Below, in pieces: positions 25,622 through 33,717 of a stretch of 44,289 nucleotides of DNA (within the stretch, counting starts at the first letter, position 1; each line of letters opens with the position of its first letter). Under the pieces are notes generated by a model, which ran no database searches, had not been told where the DNA came from, and saw only the letters and a list, made by a program, of their open reading frames with translations. The stretch covers positions 1-44,289 of the forward strand of contig JAJZNL010000005.1 of the NCBI GenBank assembly GCA_021852345.1, read 5' to 3'. The stretch comes from Actinomycetes bacterium (GTDB lineage: Bacteria > Actinomycetota > Acidimicrobiia > Acidimicrobiales > JABEUL01). A program made the translations under genes and the position numbers.

Positions 25622-26362
25622 ATGACGGCAACATCTTTAGCGGATAAACACAAGAAACAAAAACAGGAAAAGTTAACTATAAAAAGTCAAGATTCCAAAC
25701 CAGATAATCAGGGCTCCAGTTTTTCGGGGCAAAAGCCGTTGATGAGGGGGAGGTTACATCAAGCTGCCTTTTTTGTGACAATTTTATTCGGGGTTTATTT
25801 GACAATTGCAGCACCAAGAGTTTGGCCGAGAATTGCAATGGTTGTATATACACTGGGTGTAGGGGGAATGTTCGGCACCTCAACTCTACTTCACAGGGGT
25901 AAGTGGTCTCCTAAAACTTTTAGGGTTGTCAGGCGTTTTGATCATGCCATGATTTTTTCGGCAATTGCGGGAACTTATACTGCCGTTGGTTTAATTTTAC
26001 CTCCAATTACAAGAACGGTTATGCTTTCGGTAGTTTGGGGAGGGGCAATAGTAGGAGTTCTGATAAGAGTATTTTGGATGGGGGCGCCCAGATGGGCAGT
26101 CATTACTCCGTATGTCGCCGTCGGCTGGATGGCCGCTGCCGTATTTCCCGGACTATATCACGGACTGGGGATAACGGGATTTATTCTTTTGGCTTTGGGT
26201 GGTCTAATCTATACTTTAGGTGCGGTGGTGTATGCCAAGAAAAGACCAGATCCGTGGCCAAGGGTATTTGGTTTTCATGAGGTGTTCCATCTTTGCACGG
26301 TAGTGGCGGCTACGCTGTTTGCTATTGACGTTGCAACGGTGGTATTGCCCAGGATTTCGTAA
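25622..26362 (+). CDS. trhA: TrhA / hemolysin III family membrane protein
   Basis: This 246-residue inner-membrane protein has a polar N-terminus (1-40) and seven hydrophobic segments, as in the PAQR/hemolysin III family. The zinc-site residues of that family are present in GTSTLLHR (Ser and His), RRFDHAMIF (Asp, His) and GFHEVFHLCTV (two His). Members are often annotated as hemolysins, but in bacteria they more likely maintain membrane energetics or lipid homeostasis; TrhA of E. coli was linked to membrane homeostasis. It lies 12 nt upstream of the B12-binding mutase subunit gene on the same strand, so they may be cotranscribed, with no clear functional link. No Shine-Dalgarno sequence was seen. 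Confidence 0.85.
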   Translation: MTATSLADKHKKQKQEKLTIKSQDSKPDNQGSSFSGQKPLMRGRLHQAAFFVTILFGVYLTIAAPRVWPRIAMVVYTLGVGGMFGTSTLLHRGKWSPKTFRVVRRFDHAMIFSAIAGTYTAVGLILPPITRTVMLSVVWGGAIVGVLIRVFWMGAPRWAVITPYVAVGWMAAAVFPGLYHGLGITGFILLALGGLIYTLGAVVYAKKRPDPWPRVFGFHEVFHLCTVVAATLFAIDVATVVLPRIS

Positions 26363-26374
26363 AGGAAATTAAAA

Positions 26375-26788
26375 ATGGAAAGAAGATACAGAGTAGTTGT
26401 TGCCAAGCCAGGTCTTGACGGGCACGATCGAGGAATTAAAGTAATTGCAAGGGCTCTTAGAGATGCCGGGTTTGAAGTAATCTACACCGGTTTACACCAA
26501 ACTCCTGAACAGATTGTTCAAGTGGCAATAGATGAAGATGCCGACGCTCTGGGTCTGTCTTTGCTTTCGGGAGCTCATTTGACGTTGGTTCCAAAAATCA
26601 TTGATCTTTTAAATGAAAAAAATATGGGCGATATTTTGGTTATAGTCGGTGGAATTATTCCTGACGAAGATATTCCCAAATTGGTCGAAGTAGGTGTCGC
26701 CAAAGTGTTTACGCCCGGTTCGCCGCTTCAGGATATCTCCGATTGGCTCACCGAAGCTCTTGACGAGCGCGAAAAAGTTTCCCACTAG
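26375..26788 (+). CDS. mcmA2: Stand-alone cobalamin-binding subunit of methylmalonyl-CoA mutase
   Basis: This 137-residue protein is the small B12-binding subunit of a two-subunit acyl-CoA mutase. KPGLDGHDRG carries the D-x-H-x-x-G signature with the axial His, and GLSLLSGAHLTLVPKI and VGGIIPDEDIPKL match methylmalonyl-CoA mutase alpha-type domains. Its catalytic TIM-barrel partner is not in the window. The mutase would convert methylmalonyl-CoA to succinyl-CoA, which SucCD, encoded next on the same strand, could use. AAAGG lies upstream of the ATG and TrhA ends 12 nt before. Isobutyryl-CoA mutase small subunit is a possible alternative. Confidence 0.9.
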   Translation: MERRYRVVVAKPGLDGHDRGIKVIARALRDAGFEVIYTGLHQTPEQIVQVAIDEDADALGLSLLSGAHLTLVPKIIDLLNEKNMGDILVIVGGIIPDEDIPKLVEVGVAKVFTPGSPLQDISDWLTEALDEREKVSH

Positions 26789-27178
26789 CTCTGTACTCGT
26801 AGCAATTTTGTAGGATTCCGATAGGTTTTTCGTTAAAAATTAGTCGAATTATCTCCTGATTGAATGTTGCATAACAGATTACCGGTTAATTTAGACCCAA
26901 TATGATGTACTTTCTTCGATGTATTGTCGATGAACCTGAACTGTACTGACAATCATCGGGTAAGTCATTTTACGCTTTGTGCATAATGCACATGATGATG
27001 TTCGGACATTGTTTCATTCAAGTGATTTTGATGTAGTTTCTACTGCAATTGACGGGTTCGAATTAATGCCGAATTATACGATGTATTTTATGGTGCCTAC
27101 AATAAATTAAGATTGTAATAAATATTTGTTATCACAAATTGTTTTTAGGGACCTTGGATACTTAATTTAACTTTGAGC

Positions 27179-27218
27179 GATTAGCTGTATAGGGTTTAGA
27201 TTAGCTCTATAGGGTTTA
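27179..27218. repeat. Tandem 20-bp duplication
   Basis: Two adjacent copies of a 20-bp unit (27179-27198 and 27199-27218; core GATTAGCT and TATAGGGTTTA) differ at one position (G versus C). It looks like a recent slippage duplication in the sucC upstream region. Confidence 0.75.
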
Positions 27219-27363
27219 TTCAAACAGAGTTTAGTTGTGGTTAAGAGTCAATTCGGACTTGAAAATCGGACTTTGAGTATCGTAAATTAGCAAAATGTTG
27301 CAAAGCGGTCTCATTTTGCGATTTCCTGGGCCTGTGGCTATTTTATTTAAACGGTGAGAATAT

Positions 27364-27411
27364 TTGAAACGATGATCAAATGTGCATATTGTACTCAAAT
27401 TGTTTTGAGTA
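27364..27411 (+). promoter_or_regulatory. sucC promoter with a dyad over the transcription start
   Basis: TTGAAA (27364-27369), a 17-nt spacer and TATTGT (27387-27392) form a good sigma-70-type promoter, with a predicted start near 27399. The 8-bp inverted repeat TACTCAAA / TTTGAGTA (27392-27411, 4-nt spacer) covers the predicted start and could be a repressor site or a 5' mRNA hairpin. An AAGGAG ribosome binding site precedes sucC by about 6 nt. Confidence 0.55.
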
Positions 27412-27457
27412 TGGTTTTATGAGGTTGTATTTGATCTGAAATATACAAGGAGATTAG

Positions 27458-28597
27458 ATGGATTTATTTGAATATCAGGGAAAACTTTACTTTAAGAAAT
27501 TTGGCATTCCCGTGTCTGACGGAGGAGCGGCCGATAACTTAGAAGATGCGGTAAATATCGCCGAAAAGATCGGATATCCAATAGTTGTTAAAGCTCAAGT
27601 TCAAGTTGGCGGTCGAGGAAAAGCCGGAGGCATTAAGATCGCCAATAATTTGGATGAACTCAAAGAACATTTTCAAAATATTCTGGGAATGGATATAAAA
27701 GGGCATATTGTCAAGCTGGTATGGCTCGAACGATCTTCAGACATAAAAGAAGAATACTATGCTTCATTTACCTTAAACCGCGCCAAGCGTTTGCATCTAT
27801 GCATGCTTTCGGCACAGGGAGGGGTTGAGATCGAAAAGGTCGCAGAGGAAAACCCCGAAGCGATAAGCAGGTTGGATATCGATCCTTCTAAGGGACTTAA
27901 TCATGGAGAATTGGAAGATTTTGTAAAATCCGCTAATTTGAATGATCAAGCAGTAGAGGGGGTTATTGATATATTAACCAAACTTTATGACTGTTTCGTA
28001 AACGGCGATGCTGATTTGGTTGAAATAAATCCTCTGATATTGACGGTCGAAGGCAAGGTGCATGCTTTAGACGCCAAAGTAACTTTAGATGACGATGCGG
28101 CCTTTCGACATGAAGACTGGATTGAGTACAGAGGGTTGTCTGATGCGGACGACAGGGAAAAAGCCGCTCACGAAAAAGGCTTAAACTACATTGGTTTGGA
28201 TGGAACAGTGGGCGTAATTGCAAACGGAGCTGGGTTGGCGATGTCGACTTGTGACGTTGTTAATCAAGTTGGAGGATCCCCTGCTAACTTTTTGGATATC
28301 GGAGGCGGCGCAAACGCCGATTTGATGGCTGCGGCTTTGGAAGTCATTAATAGCGATCCAAAAGTTAAGTCAATTTTGGTGAATATTTTCGGTGGCATTG
28401 TCCGTTGTGATGAAGTGGCAAAAGGAATAGTTACCGCCATGGGCAAAGTTGATATCAAATCACCGATAGTAATTAGGTTGGACGGCACAAACGCACCGCT
28501 TGCCAGAGAGATATTAAATGAGCAAAAGTCCGAGAAGCTGGTTCCTGAAGCTACAATGCTTTCGGCAGCAAAAAAAGCGGTTGAATTAGCGAATTAA
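27458..28597 (+). CDS. sucC: Succinyl-CoA synthetase (ADP-forming) beta subunit
   Basis: This 379-residue protein is the nucleotide-binding beta subunit of succinyl-CoA synthetase, the TCA step that makes ATP from succinyl-CoA. The start MDLFEYQGKLYFKKFGIP and the ATP-grasp segment VVKAQVQVGGRGKAGGIK are canonical. NGAGLAMSTCDVV, FLDIGGGAN and NIFGGIVRCDEVAKGI form the C-terminal flavodoxin-like domain. Length is normal. A strong ribosome binding site (AAGGAG) precedes the ATG. sucD follows 15 nt downstream. It heads a long plus-strand block of central metabolism. Confidence 0.97.
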   Translation: MDLFEYQGKLYFKKFGIPVSDGGAADNLEDAVNIAEKIGYPIVVKAQVQVGGRGKAGGIKIANNLDELKEHFQNILGMDIKGHIVKLVWLERSSDIKEEYYASFTLNRAKRLHLCMLSAQGGVEIEKVAEENPEAISRLDIDPSKGLNHGELEDFVKSANLNDQAVEGVIDILTKLYDCFVNGDADLVEINPLILTVEGKVHALDAKVTLDDDAAFRHEDWIEYRGLSDADDREKAAHEKGLNYIGLDGTVGVIANGAGLAMSTCDVVNQVGGSPANFLDIGGGANADLMAAALEVINSDPKVKSILVNIFGGIVRCDEVAKGIVTAMGKVDIKSPIVIRLDGTNAPLAREILNEQKSEKLVPEATMLSAAKKAVELAN

Positions 28598-28612
28598 GTT
28601 AGGAGTTAAATT

Positions 28613-29497
28613 ATGAGTATATGGGTTGATGAAAATACAAAGGTAATCGTTCAAGGTTTGACCGGTGGTCAGGGAAGATTTCACGGACTGAGGAACAGAG
28701 ATTACGGGACGAACGTGGTTGCAGGAGTTACTCCCAAAAAAGGTGGAGAAAACGTAGAAGGTATTCCGGTTTTTAATACGGTAAAAGAAGCCGTTGAAGC
28801 TACAGGTGCTACTGCCAGCTTCGTTTCAGTTCCTCCGTCAGCGGCACCTGCTGCAATCCTAGAGGCAGCCGAAGCCGGAATCGAGTTTATCGTTTGTATT
28901 ACCGAGCATATTCCGGCTCAAGACCAAGCCAGGACATTTAATGTTTTAAGGGACAAATATCCTTCCGTCAGATTACTGGGACCCAACTGTCCGGGAATCA
29001 TCTCTCCGGGTAAATGTAATATCGGTATAACGTCTGGAGACATTGCCCTTCCAGGCGGTCCCGTCGGAATTGTCTCGAGATCGGGTACGTTAACCTATCA
29101 GGCCATATATGAGCTTTCCCAAAATAATGTGGGTCAGACTACTTGTGTGGGTATCGGCGGCGATCCTGTTCCAGGCACGGTTTTTGTTGACGCCTTGGCG
29201 GCTTTTGAGAAAGATCCCGACACCAAAGCAGTAATGATGATTGGTGAAATTGGAGGTTCTGCCGAAGAAGAAGCTGCTGAATTCATTAAAAAGAATATGA
29301 CCAAACCCGTTGTTGCTTATATTGCAGGAGTCACTGCCCCCCCAGGAAGGAAGATGGGACACGCTGGTGCAATTATTTCTGGGAGCAAAGGAACTGCGGC
29401 CGCAAAGAAAGAGGCTCTAGAAGCCGCTGGAGTTGTTGTGGCCCAAAACCCCACAGAAGCGGGAATTAAGATGGTCGAGATAGTTTCTAAGCTCTGA
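28613..29497 (+). CDS. sucD: Succinyl-CoA synthetase alpha subunit
   Basis: This 294-residue alpha subunit carries the CoA-binding Rossmann domain (start [31 protein letters not shown]) and the catalytic histidine H250 in [12 protein letters not shown], which is phosphorylated during turnover. [16 protein letters not shown] is also conserved. It forms a heterodimer or heterotetramer with SucC, encoded 15 nt upstream, so the two are translated from one message. TTAGGAG lies before the ATG. Confidence 0.97.
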   Translation: MSIWVDENTKVIVQGLTGGQGRFHGLRNRDYGTNVVAGVTPKKGGENVEGIPVFNTVKEAVEATGATASFVSVPPSAAPAAILEAAEAGIEFIVCITEHIPAQDQARTFNVLRDKYPSVRLLGPNCPGIISPGKCNIGITSGDIALPGGPVGIVSRSGTLTYQAIYELSQNNVGQTTCVGIGGDPVPGTVFVDALAAFEKDPDTKAVMMIGEIGGSAEEEAAEFIKKNMTKPVVAYIAGVTAPPGRKMGHAGAIISGSKGTAAAKKEALEAAGVVVAQNPTEAGIKMVEIVSKL

Positions 29498-29537
29498 TAA
29501 AGCCAGTTTTTAATAACAGATGCTGTAGGCGATAAAA

Positions 29538-30116
29538 ATGACTGCAAAGAGGTTGGCTGTTCTTGTATCTGGTAGTGGAACCATTTTGGAATCAATTTTG
29601 TTATCCGGCTTACAGGTAGCTCTTGTAGTTTCCGATAGGCCTTGTAAGGCAATAAAAATTGCTATGGAAAACGACATTGCCGCCCAGATAGTCCTCAGAG
29701 ACGATTTCAAAGAGTCTTTTGATCGGGAGGCTTACAGCGCTATCTTGACGGAGGTTTTAAAAAGCGCTGAAATCGACGTGGTAGCAATGGCCGGTTTCGG
29801 AACGGTGTTAGGTGAGACAATTTTTAAGAAATACGACAGCAGAATTTTAAATACTCATCCTTCGCTTTTGCCCAAGTATAAAGGGTGGCATGCCGTAAGA
29901 GATGTCTTGATTGCCGGAGAAAATCAGACGGGGTGTACAGTTCATATTGCTACACTCGGAGTTGACGAAGGACCAATTATTGCCCAGCAAACAGTCGAGA
30001 TTCTTAAAGATGACACCGAAGCAAGTCTGCACGAACGTATTAAAACAGTCGAGAGAGTACTGTATCCGAAAGCCATCAAGTCATTTTTGGATAATCTAGA
30101 TAATAAAACAGAGTAA
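29538..30116 (+). CDS. purN: Phosphoribosylglycinamide formyltransferase
   Basis: This 192-residue enzyme transfers the formyl group of 10-formyl-tetrahydrofolate to GAR, the third step of purine synthesis. The start VLVSGSGTILESIL binds the phosphate; NTHPSLLPKYKGWHAV holds the catalytic Asn and His; and HIATLGVDEGPIIAQ holds the catalytic Asp. Length is normal for PurN. It lies 40 nt after sucD and 12 nt before purH, and the folate gene folD follows, so cofactor supply and use are grouped. No clear Shine-Dalgarno sequence is seen. Confidence 0.95.
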   Translation: MTAKRLAVLVSGSGTILESILLSGLQVALVVSDRPCKAIKIAMENDIAAQIVLRDDFKESFDREAYSAILTEVLKSAEIDVVAMAGFGTVLGETIFKKYDSRILNTHPSLLPKYKGWHAVRDVLIAGENQTGCTVHIATLGVDEGPIIAQQTVEILKDDTEASLHERIKTVERVLYPKAIKSFLDNLDNKTE

Positions 30117-30128
30117 TTGGAGAAATAG

Positions 30129-31700
30129 ATGAAAGCACTTATATCCGTATATGATAAGTCAAATCTCGTTGATTTTGCCAAAGGTTTGGCAGAGTTGGGC
30201 TTTAATATAATATCCTCGGGTGGAACTTCTAAGTACTTATCCCAAGAGGGCATTCAACATGAAACAGTTGAATCGCTTACCCAGTTTCCAGAGATGCTCG
30301 ATGGCAGGGTAAAAACGCTTCATCCTAAGATCCATGGCGGAATTTTAGCCGATTTGGACAAAGAATCCCATGTCGGTGACTTGGAATCTAATGAGATAGA
30401 ACCGATAAATTTGGTTGTTTGTAATCTGTACCCTTTTTCAAGTAATCCGTCCATTGAATTAATTGATGTAGGCGGCCCCACAATGGTTAGGGCAGCCGCA
30501 AAAAATCATAAACACGTGGGAATAGTGGTTGAACCCAAAGATTACGACCAAGTCTTATTCGAGCTCAAAGCCAACGGCGGAAAACTTCTTCCTGAGACCA
30601 GACTTAAATTAGCCGCGAAAGCTTTTGATCATACTGCACGATATGATAATGAAATTGCAAAATGGTTTAAAACTATGCAAAAACAACCAGCACAGGGTGA
30701 AGTCGATTCAAAAAATATTTCAGGTAGATTTGAATTCGCTGACGAGATCCAACTTAAGTTGGTTAAATCCGATTTGGAGTTGCGTTATGGCGAGAATCCT
30801 CATCAGTTCGGAGCGTTTTATAAGACTGAAGGTAAAAATTCATGGTTGGATGATGCCGTTTTGCATTCGGGGAAAAAGTTATCTTATCTGAATATTTTCG
30901 ATGCCGATGCCGCATGGCGACTTGTTCATGAATTAAGTAACATTACTGAAAAAAAACCCTGTGCTGTGGCCATAATTAAACACGCTAACGCCTGTGGCGC
31001 CGCTATTTCAGATAACTTGGAAGATGCTTACCGCAAAGCAATGGCTACGGATCCAGTTTCGGCTTTCGGAGGAATAGTTGGGATATGCGGTCATGTAAAC
31101 GTAGGTTTAGCCCAGATCATCCTCGATAATCCTCAGGCCGACGTTTTAATAGCCAGAGGCTATGATGCCGATGCCCTGGAGTTGATAAAGTCAAAACGCA
31201 AAGTTCTAAGGGTTATTACTGCTCCAGATCCGGTTGGAGCTCAAGTGGAGTTCCGGGTAATCGATAACGGGTTTTTGGTTCAGGAGCCGGACATTTTGGA
31301 CACTATTAACGGTGGAACTTGGACCGTTGTTACCGAAACAGTTCCCGATGAAAGCGGCTGGCTCGATGCGGCGCTGGCTTATGTCGTGTGCGCAAGAACC
31401 ACTTCAAATGCTATTGTTTATTCCAAAGACTGTCAGATTGTCGCTGTCGGGGCTGGGCAGCAAAGTCGGGTTATGTCAGCTGAAATTGCCACAATAAAAG
31501 CCGAAGGGAGGGCAGGCAGCGGAGCCGCTGCGTCAGACGCCTTTTTCCCGTTCAGAGACGGTGTGGATGCCATTGCCAAAGCCGGAGTTACAACAATTAT
31601 CCAACCGGGAGGCTCAATTAGAGATTCAGAAATAATTGCGGCGGCCAACGAACACAAAATGGCTATGATCGTCACGGGGCAAAGGCATTTTAAACACTGA
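30129..31700 (+). CDS. purH: Bifunctional AICAR formyltransferase / IMP cyclohydrolase
   Basis: This 523-residue enzyme carries out the last two steps of IMP synthesis. The N-terminal IMP cyclohydrolase domain (1 to about 190) starts ALISVYDKSNLVDFAKGL and has the MGS-like SSGGTSKYL and HPKIHGGIL motifs. The C-terminal AICAR transformylase domain has IKHANACGAA (catalytic Lys and His), SAFGGIVG, SDAFFPFRDGVD and the QPGGSIRDSE..GQRHFKH ending. Length is standard. A TTGGAG ribosome binding site lies just upstream, and the 12-nt gap to purN suggests translational coupling. Confidence 0.97.
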   Translation: MKALISVYDKSNLVDFAKGLAELGFNIISSGGTSKYLSQEGIQHETVESLTQFPEMLDGRVKTLHPKIHGGILADLDKESHVGDLESNEIEPINLVVCNLYPFSSNPSIELIDVGGPTMVRAAAKNHKHVGIVVEPKDYDQVLFELKANGGKLLPETRLKLAAKAFDHTARYDNEIAKWFKTMQKQPAQGEVDSKNISGRFEFADEIQLKLVKSDLELRYGENPHQFGAFYKTEGKNSWLDDAVLHSGKKLSYLNIFDADAAWRLVHELSNITEKKPCAVAIIKHANACGAAISDNLEDAYRKAMATDPVSAFGGIVGICGHVNVGLAQIILDNPQADVLIARGYDADALELIKSKRKVLRVITAPDPVGAQVEFRVIDNGFLVQEPDILDTINGGTWTVVTETVPDESGWLDAALAYVVCARTTSNAIVYSKDCQIVAVGAGQQSRVMSAEIATIKAEGRAGSGAAASDAFFPFRDGVDAIAKAGVTTIIQPGGSIRDSEIIAAANEHKMAMIVTGQRHFKH

Positions 31701-31792
31701 TTAAAGAATTTGCCCTCGAAGCAGTTAATAAGTGCAAGTTTTAGAAGTAAATTTAGAACACTTAAATTTAGAAAACAAGGTGAATTGAAATT

Positions 31793-32653
31793 ATGACCGC
31801 AATTTATATTCCTGGTAAACCAGTTGCCGAAAAAATTGAAAATCAAATAAAAGATCAAGCGATTGAATTTGAAAGACATGCTGGACGAAAGCCAGGCCTT
31901 GCAACAATTTTGGTGGGCAATGACTCGTCATCTGAGCGTTATATTGCTATTAAACAGAAAAAAGGCGTAGAACTCGGTTTTAAAACTGAACACAGCCACT
32001 TGGATGAAAATTCAACGACTCAGGATCTGTTAAAAGTTATTGAAGAATATAATCGGGACAGTTCAATTGATTCGATGCTTATTCAGTATCCCACCCCGGC
32101 TCAGATTGATTTTGATTACTGTCTGTCGGCTGTAATGCCGCAAAAAGACGCAGACGGGATGCATCCTTTAAACATGGGTAAGTTAGCCCTATCGATACCA
32201 GGTCCTATACCGTGTACGCCGGCGGCAATTGAGGAGTTGCTTAAGTTTTATGAAATTCCAGTAGCGGGAAGACATGTTGCGATTTTAGGCAGAGGGCTTA
32301 CCTTGGGGAGACCACTGTCGCTGCTGTTGTCTCAAAAACGAGAATATGCAGATGCGGCAGTATCGATTTTACATTCGGGGTTTAAAGAATGGCCGTCTAT
32401 TACTAAAGTTGCCGATATTGTTGTAGCCGCAGCTGGGGTTCCAGGTATATTAAAAAAAGAACATGTGAGAGAGGGTGCAGTAGTAGTAGGGGCCGGAGTA
32501 AGGTATTCGGGCAAGACTCTTTTGAGTGATGTAGAAGAAGACGTCGATCAGGTAGCATCATATATAACTCCAAGGGTCGGTGGGGTCGGACCGATGACGG
32601 TGGCCATGCTTTACATGAATACGATAAAAGCTGCATTTGGTTCTCTAAACTAA
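31793..32653 (+). CDS. folD: Methylenetetrahydrofolate dehydrogenase / cyclohydrolase
   Basis: This 286-residue bifunctional enzyme makes 10-formyl-tetrahydrofolate, the donor for PurN and PurH next door. The catalytic Tyr and Lys are in the YIAIKQKKGVELG segment, the conserved Gln-rich loop reads QYPTPAQID (usually QLPLP) and DADGMHPLNMG carries the catalytic Asp. The cofactor loop LGRGLTLGRPLSLLL has the GRG form typical of actinobacterial FolD. The C-terminal TPRVGGVGPMTVAMLYMNT is intact. AAGGTG precedes the ATG. The Tyr-Thr change in the loop is mild and the catalytic Gln is kept. Confidence 0.96.
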   Translation: MTAIYIPGKPVAEKIENQIKDQAIEFERHAGRKPGLATILVGNDSSSERYIAIKQKKGVELGFKTEHSHLDENSTTQDLLKVIEEYNRDSSIDSMLIQYPTPAQIDFDYCLSAVMPQKDADGMHPLNMGKLALSIPGPIPCTPAAIEELLKFYEIPVAGRHVAILGRGLTLGRPLSLLLSQKREYADAAVSILHSGFKEWPSITKVADIVVAAAGVPGILKKEHVREGAVVVGAGVRYSGKTLLSDVEEDVDQVASYITPRVGGVGPMTVAMLYMNTIKAAFGSLN

Positions 32654-32691
32654 AATAGTATTGGTTTAAGCATTTATAGGGGTACTACACT

Positions 32692-33573
32692 ATGGCTTTA
32701 ATTAGAGATCTACTTAAAAATGGGAAAACCTACTCTTTTGAATTTTTCCCACCAAAAAATGAAGTTGAGCAGGCGAACTTAATCAAAACTCTGAGGGATT
32801 TGGAACCGCTTAATCCGTCTTTCGTTTCGGTGACTTACAGAAATGGAAGAATCTCCAGACAACGGACGCATAACTTGGTTGCTGGAATAAGGCAGACAAC
32901 TGACATTACTCCGATGGCTCATTTAATCTGCGTTGATCATAGCCGACTTGAACTCGCTGAGATCTTGGTTGAGCTCAGAAAGGCCTCAGTCGAAAATTTA
33001 ATGGCTCTGGCAGGAGATCCACCAAAATCGGATCAAGTTGAAGGAGAACTTAAATATGCCATTGAATTGGTTAAGTTGGCTCAGTCAATAGGAGGATTTT
33101 CAGTGGGTGTTGCAGCTCATACAGCGGGCCATCCCGAATCGCCCGATCTAAGCTCTGACCGTTATTATCTAAAAGAGAAACTTGAATATGCCGACTTCGC
33201 AATTACGCAGATGTTCTTTGATGTCTCAAGTTACTATCGCTTAAGAGACGAAATGGGTGTATTGGGCTCCGACAAACCCATTATCCCTGGAATCATGCCT
33301 ATTGGTTCCTATCGGTCTATTAAATCCATGATTTCCATGGGCGCAGATATCCCTCAAAAAATAGTAGATTCTTTTGAGGAAGCGCTGGAAAAAGTGGACG
33401 ATCCGATTGAAAAAGACAGGATTGCCCAAAAAATGGGTATTGAGGCCGCCGTGTCAATGTGCGAAGATCTTATTGAAAATAATGCACCGGGGCTTCATTT
33501 TTATACATTGAACAAATCTAACTTAACTAGGGAAATCTATACTTCGTTAGGCCTTGGCAACTCGCCGGCTTGA
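32692..33573 (+). CDS. metF: Methylenetetrahydrofolate reductase
   Basis: This 293-residue flavoprotein reduces 5,10-methylene- to 5-methyl-tetrahydrofolate for methionine synthesis. The start YSFEFFPPKNEVEQANL has the catalytic Glu, and SVTYRNG, LMALAGDPP, VGVAAHTAGHPES and DFAITQMFFDVSSY line the FAD/folate site. Length matches the bacterial FAD-only form. It lies 38 nt after folD, so folate interconversion genes are together. A short GGGG before the ATG may act as a weak ribosome binding site. Confidence 0.95.
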   Translation: MALIRDLLKNGKTYSFEFFPPKNEVEQANLIKTLRDLEPLNPSFVSVTYRNGRISRQRTHNLVAGIRQTTDITPMAHLICVDHSRLELAEILVELRKASVENLMALAGDPPKSDQVEGELKYAIELVKLAQSIGGFSVGVAAHTAGHPESPDLSSDRYYLKEKLEYADFAITQMFFDVSSYYRLRDEMGVLGSDKPIIPGIMPIGSYRSIKSMISMGADIPQKIVDSFEEALEKVDDPIEKDRIAQKMGIEAAVSMCEDLIENNAPGLHFYTLNKSNLTREIYTSLGLGNSPA

Positions 33574-33704
33574 TAAACGTAAACCGTTTATGCTACTGAT
33601 ATTTAGAAATGTCTTTTCTAATTATCAGTAGGGACTTTAGTCCCAAAGTCTGCCAAACAGACGCCAGTCAGTCTGTTTTTGAATCTGGCAATTTTATTTG
33701 GTAC

Positions 33705-33710
33705 TAATCT
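33705..33710 (+). promoter_or_regulatory. Candidate -10 element for leaderless icd transcript
   Basis: TAATCT lies exactly 7 nt before the ATG at 33718, and no Shine-Dalgarno sequence is present. The possible -35 TTGAAT is 20 nt upstream, which is long. Confidence 0.4.
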
Positions 33711-33717
33711 TAATATT

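Larger units (their letters stand above)
26789..27457 (+). promoter_or_regulatory. 669-nt regulatory region upstream of sucC
   Basis: No ORF is supported. A near-perfect palindrome, TGTGCAT-A-ATGCACA, lies at 26978-26992. A related TGTGCATATTGTACT (12 of 15 positions equal) recurs at 27381-27395 over the promoter. GCAAAATG (27290-27297) / CATTTTGC (27312-27319) and TACTCAAA (27392-27399) / TTTGAGTA (27404-27411) are further perfect dyads. TCGGACTT occurs twice (27253-27260, 27266-27273), and a 20-bp unit is duplicated in tandem at 27179-27218. A long 5' region before a TCA-cycle operon suggests regulation by one or more repressors or a structured leader. Confidence 0.5.

Noticed and set aside
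27050..27075. GGTTCGAAT reminiscent of a tRNA T-loop
   Set aside because: The flanking sequence does not fold into acceptor, D or anticodon stems, so no tRNA gene is supported.
27392..27411. HspR-type HAIR operator
   Set aside because: The HAIR consensus is CTTGAGT-N7-ACTCAAG; here the half-sites are in the opposite order with a 4-nt spacer.
31433..31879. 148-codon minus-strand ORF antisense to purH and folD
   Set aside because: It is a shadow of purH and folD on the other strand; its Ala/Pro-rich part mirrors the purH coding strand.
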